DNA from: Apis mellifera | Taxonomy: Eukaryota > Arthropoda > Insecta > Hymenoptera > Apidae | Assembly (NCBI RefSeq): GCF_003254395.2 | Contig: NC_037642.1 | Location: 1,210,501-1,274,500, forward strand | Length of the DNA stretch: 64,000 bases | Direction of reading: 5' to 3' | Shown here: one piece after another, positions 12,591 through 22,381 of the stretch | Layout: every line of letters begins with the position of its first letter | Position numbering within the stretch: position 1 is the stretch's first letter | Notes under the pieces: model-generated | Told to the model about the DNA's origin: nothing | Database searches by the model: none | Seen by the model: only the letters and a program-made list of their open reading frames with translations | Program-made: the position numbers and the translations under genes

Positions 12591-13050
12591 CGAGTTTCAC
12601 GACCGCACTGTTAGGCCAACGATTACCACGAAAGATATAAAAGCAAGTCAAGTTGAGTCAAGGTGACGAAAATGAAGGAAGCCGAATCCATATCTTCCAT
12701 CGTCTTTCCTGTTCACGCGGGGTAACGCCTGTCTCGTCGGAGACGTGCTTCCAATTGCAAGGTAAACCAAACCTGACGTTTCCATGCCGCTGCTTTTCAT
12801 TAAGAAGCCAAACTGCAACCACACGTAACAGACTAGCCGCGTTTAACATTCAGCTCCGCTCCTGTTCGCAAACCGCCTCCCTAAGCGGCAGCTTTTCACC
12901 CTTCTATCAACCTTCTGCCAACCTCCCGTCCATAATAAAATATTACGCACGTCGATTATAAGCGTAATTGCCGGCCTAGTCTGTGGAAATATGTTCCATC
13001 AATTTCTCGATCGATCGACGTTCCATGATGGTAATTACTAATTTGTATTT
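12590..13050. promoter_or_regulatory. GC island with a candidate TATA promoter
   Basis: A CpG-raised island starting with gtgacgagtttcacgaccgc. The TATA box inside it is listed separately. A 17-codon ATG frame at 12672 and a 102-codon frame without a clear start follow. No coding gene can be supported. Confidence 0.35.
12636..12643 (+). promoter_or_regulatory. TATA box candidate (TATAAAAG)
   Basis: TATAAAAG is the canonical TATA word and sits in GC-raised DNA, where it is less expected than in the AT-rich background. A start site would fall around 12665-12670. No strong initiator is obvious there. Confidence 0.3.
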
Positions 13051-15560
13051 TTGCTGATATCGATAGGGGTAGCAGAGTATTCAGAAAATTGCTTTATAAC
13101 GGTATGGCAACAAAATATGTAACATATACGTGTATATAAGTTATTTAAAATGTGGTTCGATATTTTGGAATAAAATTAATATTTTAGTTTGGGGAACGCA
13201 TTATATAATTTCATTATGCAATTTGAATTTTATCGTTTTAAAGAATTTTGATACGATTCAAGTATCAATATTAAATTTTAATAAATAATTTAACGGGAAT
13301 GCGCATGTTGAATTTGAATTATTGAATTTAAAGTTCATTGTTGTCAATTTTATTGTTTCAAATTATACATTTAAAGGTAGCAGTTTTTGATGCTTTATAG
13401 ATATTATAAATAATTATCGAATCCAATAAATATACGATTAAAGAGAATATTCGAAGTAAATAGTATACGTTACTTGCGTTATCAAATTTACCATAAAAAG
13501 TTTGTAATTCTTATCTCATAAATTTTATTATAATTCTAACACTATTTCTACATAATTATCGATTATTTTATTGCTTCATAAACATAAAGTCAAAAGTATT
13601 TCTTTTCCATCGTTTATTATTCACGTTAAAAAATTCGCATTTTATTTCATCTCTTTCTTTTTTCACTTCACGTGATATTTCTTCAATTTTCAGCATTGCT
13701 ATTTTTACTGAAATATTTTTCTTCCCTGAATTCAATTTCATATAATGGTCGAACGATGCTGACGTCAAATTTTTCCTTTTTAAACGAGTTATTAATTTCA
13801 TAATTTTTCCGTCTAATCAAGATAAGCGGGGAAGCAATATTGTATTTTTTTTCTTACTATTTTCTTTCTTTCTTTACTATCTTTTTTATTACTAAGACCG
13901 GCCGAAGAATCCTTGATCCTTTTCTCTTGCTTAATTTACAGCATCTGAACGTTATAATACATCAAAGTGAATCAATTAATCAAGACGTGAATATTTCTTT
14001 CATGAATCTTGTAATTATTGCTTGTAATCTTGAACATCCATTCATTTTATCTATATAAATTTGCATTGCATGTACAAATTTTTCATCGTTAATTTAAAAA
14101 TCATCGAATTTTACATGAATTTTTTGCCAGCTTGTTCATTTAATAATTTTCAATTGAAGATTATAATACATCTTTTTCGAAGAATGTTGTACTAAAAGTT
14201 AAAATTATTGAAGTTATACAGAAAAAACAATTATTTCTTATAATGATATAATATTAAATTAATGTAAATTATACAAATATATTATTAATATAAATAAATT
14301 TTTAATTTTTAAAAACATTTATAAACTTAATAATTAAAATAATAATAATAAAAATAAATAAATATATATTTAATAAATGAAAATGAAATATTGTTATCGC
14401 GAGCATTTAATATTGGCCACAATATGATCAACGCAAACATGGCGCAGGAACTAATAAGATAGTCTTCGTCAACAATATCGAAGATATCGAGTTAACAAGA
14501 GTCATTTCCTGAACGTACATACTTCACTTTATATATATATATACATAAAGTTATATATAAATATAAATTTTATTATCAACATTATTAATAAATACTGTAA
14601 ATGATTATTAATAAATACTGCAAACTCAGATATATGCAAACAAGATGAAGAAAAAGTTATTTAAAGTAAAATAAAATATAACGATAATTAAAATAATCAC
14701 AATAGTGATTTATCATTCCACTTTTAAAACAATTAACATACGTTCTCCAAATATTTCTAATTTTAAAATCTTTAATTCTTTTGAGATTTTTTCAACTTTT
14801 ATTGTTTTTTATTATCTATTTCTAAAAAAAAGATTTTAAAATTACTTCTTTATAATTTCAATTTTAATTATAAAGCTTTAATGAAAATTAATTATATTAT
14901 ATTTTTCTCTTAATCTTGTATAATTATATACTACAATTAGAAATATATATATAATATTTACAATGAAGGAAATATTTGTATATTGTACATTATATTATCA
15001 ACATTAATAATAGTAAATATAAAGAAATAAATATTGATTAGAATATTAAATTAAATTAAATTATACATTTTGTTTTGTTTCAATTTAAGATTTTAAAAAA
15101 AGTAATTTCATAAATAGATAGATATAGAGAGATAACACATAATTTAATATATAAAAAATATAATACATAAAATTCGATTTTCTATTTTTCAGTTTCTTTT
15201 ATAATTACAAATACCTTAATATATACGATATATATACAATATATATCAAAATCAAAAAGACAAAAAGCCTAATGGATTCTAAGAAATAACTAATAAATAC
15301 AAAGAAAAAAAAATTAACAATTCTAATTTTAAAAGATTTCTCCTTTAAAAATCAAAAAATCTCTAACTTTCTTCGCTACGATCTTCACATTATTTCCAAA
15401 ATATTTATTCTCTTAATCTAAACTAATTTATTTTATGAAAATGAAACATGCACTTCGCGTAATTAGAATTAATTCGATCCCCAGTTACGATGAATTCATA
15501 ACTTTCTCTGCTATGATCCTCGTATAATTTCCAAAATATTCGTCTATTCAATCTCTAAAA
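13050..15560. other. Long AT-rich stretch
   Basis: Strongly AT-rich, with TA and ATA microsatellite-like patches (14500-14560, 15200-15245). It holds the one protein-like short ORF listed next and no other candidate. Confidence 0.65.
13568..13801 (-). CDS. Candidate 77-aa Lys/Glu-rich ORF
   Basis: A true ATG at 13801-13799 on the minus strand opens 77 codons to a TAA. The product is rich in Lys, Glu, Asn and Ile. Residues about 30-58 (around IAMLKIEEISREVKKERDE) are amphipathic and could form a short coiled coil. No family is recognised. It lies alone in AT-rich DNA without obvious splice sites or promoter. By chance alone a few frames of this length are expected in a window this size. Confidence 0.15.
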   Translation of the reverse strand: MKLITRLKRKNLTSASFDHYMKLNSGKKNISVKIAMLKIEEISREVKKERDEIKCEFFNVNNKRWKRNTFDFMFMKQ

Positions 15561-15876
15561 CTTAAAATCGGCCGCTTAATAACCTGCACTCCGCGTAATT
15601 GAAATTAATTCGATCCCCGCGATGATTTTATTTTTCTTTTTCTCTCTCTCTCTCTCCCTCTTTTCCTCTCTCTCTTTCTCTCTCCCTCTACCCCGGCTTT
15701 CTTTCCCCCTGTTTTCCGTCGAGCGTGCACTCGGTTTCAAGTTCGTACTTTCGAGCCAATCCAAGAGCGGTCTAGAGTTCTCAGACCCGTAAATCCTTTA
15801 AGTGTCTCCCCGCTTTTACCACTCAACCCTTGGAGTGTAGATAACAGAGTGAGGAGGAGTAAAGCGAAGTACTTAC
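15560..15876. promoter_or_regulatory. GC island with long CT tract
   Basis: The tract at 15636-15690 is nearly pure CT (GAGAG on the minus strand), followed by CpG-rich sequence. Long CT/GA tracts are binding sites for GAGA-factor-type proteins in insects. Confidence 0.4.
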
Positions 15877-16127
15877 TTGTGCAGTTGTGCCATTTTTCTT
15901 TGCGCGGCGGCTGCCGTTGCGCGCCATTTTTTATGCGCATCTCTCGCGAGCAATTTAACCGACCGGCCATGGTTTGAAATAAATATTCTTTGACACGCGA
16001 TGCAACCACCGGTCATCAATGTAAATCCACACAGTGCGTCAAAATGAAATTTTCCTTGTCCGCGTTTCGATGAAGAAATCGTTAATAATTGAAAATAGAG
16101 AGCACGAAAGAAATTCGTGGAAATTTT
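15877..16127 (-). CDS. Candidate internal or first exon, minus strand (unidentified)
   Basis: On the minus strand a consensus donor, CACAA|GTAAGTACTT (GT at 15876-15875), ends a 251-bp block. An acceptor candidate (cctccaacgttgcag) lies at 16130-16128. One frame is open across the block, and the first stop in it is the TAA created by reading through the donor, as expected for a coding exon. The open frame contains a Cys-containing centre (MTGGCIACQR) and a basic, Ala-rich end (KKWRATAAAAQRKMAQLHK). No family is recognised. The acceptor is mediocre. The GCCATTTT words may instead be Pho/YY1 sites, giving a regulatory reading of the same bases. Confidence 0.25.
15889..15970. promoter_or_regulatory. 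Cluster of three GCCAT (Pho/YY1-type) sites
   Basis: GCCATTTTTC at 15889-15898, GCCATTTTTT at 15923-15932 and GCCAT at 15966-15970 lie within 82 bp in CpG-rich DNA. GCCAT is the core recognised by Pleiohomeotic/YY1. With the CT tract 200 bp away this resembles the site combination of Polycomb response elements. Confidence 0.3.
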
Positions 16128-17315
16128 CTGCAACGTTGGAGGATTAATTCTCTTTGTATTTTTTATTCTACAATTTTTTTTCATCGATCGATGGATACGT
16201 TCGTAATTTTATTAATGGATTAATTCTTGCGATTGAAAGATATTATCGTGAAAATCACGTGATTCACGATAAATTGATCGTTAAACGGAAAATGAGATGA
16301 GGTTTCTCAGTCTGATATCTATTGCCGGGCGTTCAGAAAGCAAGTTCAGCGAAACGTAGTTACAGGTTCTGCACAATTTGGTCGAAAAGAAAAGTGGGTT
16401 ATAACCACTTCAATTATCTCTCATGAAGGGAAGTTGATCATTTCTCAGAGTAATTGTTGAAGTATGAAAAATTCAGTCGCAAAGTATTTTTTGAATTAAA
16501 TCCATTTATTATATAGATAGAATTTCGAAATAAGTATTTTTTAATTACTTTTTATTATTTCGAGCATGAAAAATAACAATCGTTTGTGAATCAATTCAAT
16601 ATTTATATAAATAATAAAGAGAAAGTCTAATATATTATGAGAATCAATTTTAAAGTTATCAAAGTTGACGAACCATCTCTGAAATCTCTAATTTTCTCGA
16701 GCAGAAAATTAACGAGCTCTAATCCGAAATATGAGTTAAAAAAAAAATCAACATATCCAACGTCAATTCAACTTGTCTCTCTTTGAAAAACGAAGAAAAT
16801 AAAAATAAAAATAAAAAAACTTCGAAGACGAAATCAATTGCAAGTACTAATCTTGGTCACGCGATCTGAAATATCTGTGGACGAAAGGAGAAACTCTCGA
16901 AAACTTGTAAATTAGTTGGTTTTCTTGACTCCTCAAGTCGAAGTTAAGATGAAATCGGTATTTTTTCTTTTTTTCAAAAAGAGAGAGAGTTCGAGGAAGA
17001 AACAAAACAAAAAAAAAAAAAAAAAAGAGAGAAGAAGAAAATTCCAAGACTGAAAAAGTTCCCCGTTTGAAATATCCATCCATCTGTCGATATACAAGTT
17101 CGTTCGACTGGCTGTTTCTGGCATTAATTAAACGAATTTCGAGATTGAAAGAGATTGGTCGAATCGAAAAGTGATCATCGAGGCAAAGCAAAATGCAGTG
17201 AACAGGAAGAAGTGAACCGGATGAAAGTGATGAAAATTTCGTCAAGAAACGCGGTAAATATAGAATGATTTTCTTGCTAGGAGACTCAAAGTCAATGCCG
17301 AGGGATATCGTGATA
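16128..17315. other. Moderately AT-rich DNA
   Basis: Holds the palindrome at 16243-16272, an A-tract at about 17008-17026, and long frames interrupted by low complexity. No gene supported. Confidence 0.6.
16243..16272. repeat. Nested palindrome around a CACGTG E-box
   Basis: The arms ttatcgtgaa (16243-16252) and ttcacgataa (16263-16272) are perfect inverted repeats 10 bp apart. The centre holds CACGTG (16256-16261) within a second, slightly offset 12-bp palindrome, aatcacgtgatt. Possible bHLH binding site or hairpin. Confidence 0.7.
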
Positions 17316-18217
17316 TACAGGGTGAGCCATTTAAATCTATAATTTGAAATTATTTATAAACTCTTTATATGAACAAATTAAATAAAAGTTATCAAAGAAA
17401 ATATAATATAATAATAATAATTATTTATTTATATGTGTATTATAATAGTATATATTATTTTGTCATTATTTCTATATAAGTATCAAAATATATGTTATTG
17501 TATATACTTGTATATTATAATAATAATTATTTTATTTTCAATTCATAGTAAATAATTCATTATATATTATTTATGTGATATATTATTTTATAATTTTGAT
17601 TATAATATAAGAGAACAATGTTAACGTGATTGTATTTATAGAATGTTTTATAAAAATAGTGCAAAACTTAGTATACAATATGTACCATTCCTGTAATAAA
17701 ATTAATACATTAAGTTCAAATAATATACTTAATTAATTTTTATAAAAGATTTTCATCGATATCTGTAATTTGTAAAAAATTTACAATTTCTGCTTGCATA
17801 GCATTGCTATTCGTTTTATATAAAATGCATCTCATCATTTGTAAAGGAAAAAGGAACGGATTATTATTAAATAATATAAAATTAAATTAAGGAATAATTG
17901 TACACAAAATAAAAAAAAAAATACTTAACAATCTAAGATATGTCAGAAAAAGCCCTTAGTTCTTTGTTCAATATTTGCAATATCCTATATCATTTATAAC
18001 ATGAACACATATATAATATAAATAATAAAAATTCAAAATGATTTTCTGTAAACTCTTCACACAATCCTACATTCGTTCATACATGATTCTTCATTATCCA
18101 GATAGATATTTTCACTTTTCAATTATTCCAATAACCAAAAAGCAAAGCTGAAAGCATAATTTTTTTTATTCTTCGTTCCTTTCTCATCTCAAAATCACTC
18201 TAATGGAACACCTTATA
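17316..18217 (+). mobile_element. MITE-like non-autonomous DNA element, about 0.9 kb
   Basis: The left end reads tatacagggtgagccattt. The right end, read on the opposite strand, is tatataaggtgttccatt. About 14 of 18 terminal positions agree, and both ends are bounded by TA dinucleotides, as expected for Tc1/mariner-type target duplications. The interior is AT-rich with no transposase frame, so the element would be non-autonomous and old. The CAGGGTG...CCATT terminus style is common among insect MITEs (general knowledge). The boundaries are confounded by TA-rich flanks. Confidence 0.4.
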
Positions 18218-18850
18218 TATATAAATAAAAAAAAAAAAAAAAGAAAGAAATACCATCCACGAATTTTCAACGAGATCACCTTGTAGTAAGGTCGAGGCTG
18301 TTCGACTAGGCGCGCTAGGCGCACCACACTGCCGACCACGTGCACCAAGCCGCCACGAAGTTACTTTGTAGCGGGTTCGAGAAGGCCGATGGCGTCGCCG
18401 AGCACTCGAGCCGGCGTGATTGTAATATAGGTCAACGTTTACACAGCTGCTTTAAGCTGGATTTACTGAAGAGCTTTCACCCTGCCACGCCAACCGGGGC
18501 AAACTGGGACGGCAAATACATTTTTTCCTCTTTCTTTTTTCTTTTTTCTTTTTTCTTTTTTTTTTTTTCGCCCTCCCCGTCTAATGTCTCTATGCGCGTG
18601 TTTGTGTACGTGTATGCGTGTACGAGGAGGAGGGAGGGGGAGGCGTAGGCGTCGGGTACAAGTGGGTGGTATGTGGCGGAGCGAGGCTGTCAAGTTTGTA
18701 CACGGCGTGTGGCAAAATCGTGGCGTGATCGGGAAGACGAAGATTCTTTGAAGAAGTCTTTCTTGAAAGGAAGAACGTTTCTCCCGGGAAGATTGGATTT
18801 TAGGAATTTTGTGGATGCGTGGGTATTGACTGCGAGTGAAGGATCTTTTA
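18217..18850. promoter_or_regulatory. CpG-rich island
   Basis: GC-rich sequence from 18280 includes a CACGTG E-box (about 18338) and a CAGCTG E-box (about 18442). A T-rich tract (18521-18569) and a G/T-rich segment to 18680 follow. Frames of about 76-102 codons are open on both strands without gene-like features. Confidence 0.4.
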
Positions 18851-19947
18851 ATGTATTTACAGCTGGTGATTTCATTATAAAATTTATAAAACGGAAATTG
18901 TGAGATTCTGAGAAGAAGAATAAAATTGCAATTTGATTTTTGAAATAAATAGTTATAGAAGTTAGATGTATTGATGAAAAGTTAAGATTTAATTGTTTTG
19001 TGAGAGTTTATTTGCTTTTTCTCTTTTTATTTAATGTTTGTACAAGTATTATTCGAAAAAAAAATTATTTTTTATATTCTTTCTAATATTTATGTATTCA
19101 TCTTAGAGGATGAAAAATGTAAAGAAATTCATTAGTTTGTTTCTTCTGTTTTGTTAGTAAATATGTGATACAAAGTTATGGATTACGATAATATTAAATA
19201 AGTACAGTTTATTAAATAAGTATACTCTAATTTATAAATATATGAATTTAAAAAAAAGATAAATTTATAAATGCTCGATTAATTTATTAAATTAAATATT
19301 ATGATTTATATTAATTGCTATTATTAATCGATATCACTGATAATTGGTTTATTTTTGGTTTATTTTGCTTTAAATCGATGAAAAAAGTGTATTAATTCAA
19401 TTGACGATTTATGTGGTAACAAATTTTGAGACGATGTTAATGATAGATAATTGATGGGTTTTAAAAGTGTTTTATTACGATTGAAAATGTTTTTAATGCG
19501 TCGGTCCGTTAAAATTATTTAACGGAATATCAGCGAAATATAATTAAATATTCTGAAAATATTAATATTATTGCAAGATTCGTAGGAATATATTCGACGA
19601 GGAAATTTTTGTATAAAGTAATGAGAGGTTTGGTTTCAAGCGGTTTTTAATAAAATAAATAAATTGGAATAAAACCTCGTTATTGTATTATTTTATATTC
19701 ATTATGATTTTTCACGATATATAATTTATCGAATATTTTGTGGAAATACGATAAAATTATCAAAACATTGTTTAATTAATCTAACGACACATATTTTAAA
19801 TAGATTGTCATGTATATTGAATTATTTTATTTCATCTAAATTTTATCACATTTTCATTCTTTCAAATATGATATTCCATGTAATGAGAAAAAAGTAGAAT
19901 TAAGGAGATTGAGATTTAATACAGATATAAAATTAAAAAATTTGTTT
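18850..19947. other. AT-rich DNA
   Basis: AT-rich. No gene seen. If the Tc1-like fragment below was once complete, its downstream part should lie here, but I can see no trace of the catalytic domain. Confidence 0.6.
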
Positions 19948-20103
19948 TTAAACCTGTATCTCATACCTGTATTTTGAATTATTTACTTTATGATTGGAAA
20001 TTTTTCTTTTTCTGAGATTTATAGTTGTTCTTCCGTCACTTTGTGTAAGTATAGTAATGATAAGCTTTCTAATTTCAATATCGAGTTCTTTGTCCCTAGC
20101 CAT
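19948..20103 (-). pseudogene. Tc1-like transposase N-terminal remnant
   Basis: On the minus strand an ATG at 20103-20101 opens 51 codons ending in TAA. The product starts MARDKELDIEIRKLIITIL. This start resembles the first helix-turn-helix of Tc1-family transposases, which typically begin with Met, a basic or small residue, KEL, acidic residues and R(K/G)xIxxLH. A later KYRYEIQV lies where the second DNA-binding helix (often KYRxTGxV-like) would be. Intact Tc1 transposases are about 340 residues with a DDE/D catalytic domain, which is absent, so this would be a decayed fragment. The non-coding DNA upstream (20104-20182, ending near a GACCGCTCGCC word) could be the old terminal region. The family call rests on about 15 residues. 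Confidence 0.35.
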
Positions 20104-22040
20104 TTCCTCTCTCTATAATATTTCTTCATTTTGTGCCTTGATAAATAAAACTGCTGACCGCTCGCCAAGTCTTTTAAGCTAGCTTAAAATATAGATGCTA
20201 TCAAAAAACAATTTTGTGAAATATCACAAACTAATTTAATTATCATAAATTAATCGTTGAAGAAACGAAAATTATCACAAAAGTAAATAGAATTATATGT
20301 TATAAAAATTTATTACTTGAGAGAAGACCACGTATTTCTGTACCAAAAAAATTATATATTAAATATCTATAAATTATTATTTTTATTAATTCTATAATTT
20401 ATATTCAATTTGAGATAAAGACTCTCTAATTATTTATTGTATATTATTATTTATAAACAAAGACTAGATATAAGATTATATATAGATTTTTTAATATATT
20501 TAAAAAATTAAAGCATGTGTGTTCTATTATCAAAAAATTTTCTTATTTTCCAATTCATTTGGGTAATCTATTGCATATTCTATTTTAGTAGTTCTATTTA
20601 TTAATGTACAAAGTATTTGATTGCAGATATCTACAATTTTTTTTTATTTTTCAAGTTAAAATAGAACGAAAATGAAATTGTATAGTTACTGACAATTAAA
20701 AAAATTAATGAAAATATTCTTAGAAGCGAGAAAACTTGTTTTAATAATGATAATATAAATATAAAATAAATGAAATAGTGAAGAGTATAATAATTTTCAA
20801 ACTTTGTGTGTTTATTATTATTTTTATTATATAAATATAGAAATGTAAAATTAAATAAATTTAAATCTATATATTTTCATAACAATTAAAGTCACGTAGA
20901 AACTTATAAATGAAATTTCGACTATTGATATAAAAAGCAAAAAACTAAGAATTTTCTTATTAAAATTTATTCACAAATTAAAGAAAATCATGCTATTAAA
21001 GTCACTTATTATTTCATTTTTATATCTCAATTGGTTATCAACATGAATTCAGAAATCTTAATGCTTAAAATAGTGCTTAAGACAATGCAAAAATTATGAA
21101 TTATCTATAGTTCAATGACATACTTTTTTCTAGAAATCTGTTCTTTCAGAAATTTATGTTTATCACTTGTCTGAAGATTAAGATTAGTTAATAGAGTGTA
21201 AGATTCGAGATAACGACAAAGACAGAGATAATAAATGATTAAAAGTCATTCTTTAGATATTTTGGAAACTAGGAAAGTATAAGAATATGTGTCAATGTAT
21301 ATGTAGATAAATAAAAGAGTTTTTTAAAGGATAAAATTCAGTGCTTTTAATGATTAATCACTTATTAACTGGAAATTATCATTTTCTATAGAAATATAAT
21401 GGTTTAAAATTTTCCTAATTTTTTAATAGAATTTAATCAAAAATTTGTACTCCTTGAGCTGTTTTCAAGATTATTTTCATCAATTTTGATTTTTCAATAA
21501 TTAAAAAACAAAGTTTTAAGTGCAATTTATTTATTTTGTCATTTTTTGAAAAATTTCTTGAATATTGAATTTTTTAATATATTATTATTAAACATCCTAT
21601 TTAAATAAAAGTTTCATATAAAATATAAAATTTTTCAATATATTAAAAATAATATATTTTGTCAATAAATAATATTTGGATAATAAAAAAAATTTTCTTT
21701 CAAATTAATTTGAATGGAGTAACATATATTATATTCAATCTTGATTGATTATTGATAACATAACAAATGTATAAAGAGAATTTTATTCTATAATTTAATA
21801 ATATATATTATTAATTTATGGACATAAAATTATTAAGAAAACAATCATTTTAAATTTATCAACAATTTCTCATTTAATCACAAAAACAGATCCATTACAT
21901 GTATCAATTAAGCAAATAGGAAACGAGTGATAATTGAATTAAAATTAAGTTAAATAGAATCAACTTCACACCTTTGAAACTTCTCCATATCCATTATTAA
22001 ACAATTTTCAAAATTTACACATGTAAGTATTACACTCGAA
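20104..22040. other. AT-rich DNA
   Basis: AT-rich, with nothing recognised beyond the possible terminal region of the Tc1-like remnant at 20104-20182. Confidence 0.65.
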
Positions 22041-22381
22041 ATTAATTTCATAAACAAAGTAACTTTTGGAGCGTTGGAACCATGAACGAAACGGACACAA
22101 CGAAACGCTTTCGTCGCCCTTTTCCGCAACAACGCGAGTCACACGGAAATTTCAAACGGAAATACCCCTCTGGCATCTCGTGCAAAGCTACGAAATGAAA
22201 AACGATACATTGCTCTGGCCACGTACATTGCTCTGTGAAAAAAAATTCGTCGAAGTTGGCCGGTCTTAAGCTCGGAACGATGCTGTTCGAAAGGTTAATT
22301 CGACTTTCATGGCTTTCGGTTTAAACACGAGGAATGAGAAAAACGAAGAGGAGAGAGAATGGGTCAGAGGGAGATGAATAG
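22041..22381 (+). other. Candidate first exon in a GC-raised island, ends at a strong donor
   Basis: A GC-raised block ends in ATAG|GTAAGTGCG, a near-consensus donor with GT at 22382. No acceptor is evident upstream, so a first exon is the natural reading. A short frame starting at 22082 lies inside it. No TATA box is seen. The promoter position is unknown. Confidence 0.3.
22082..22198 (+). CDS. Candidate 38-aa small ORF
   Basis: An ATG in an ACCATGA context (A at -3) opens 38 codons ending in TGA. The product is basic and rich in Arg, Lys, Thr and Ser, beginning MNETDTTKRFRRPFPQQRES. No signal peptide or membrane segment. It lies within the exon candidate that ends at 22381, where it could be an upstream ORF. 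No family recognised. Confidence 0.15.
   Translation: MNETDTTKRFRRPFPQQRESHGNFKRKYPSGISCKATK

Noticed and set aside
19994..20182. 62-codon hydrophobic + strand frame
   Set aside because: It is the antisense shadow of the Tc1-like remnant on the minus strand and has no coding features of its own.
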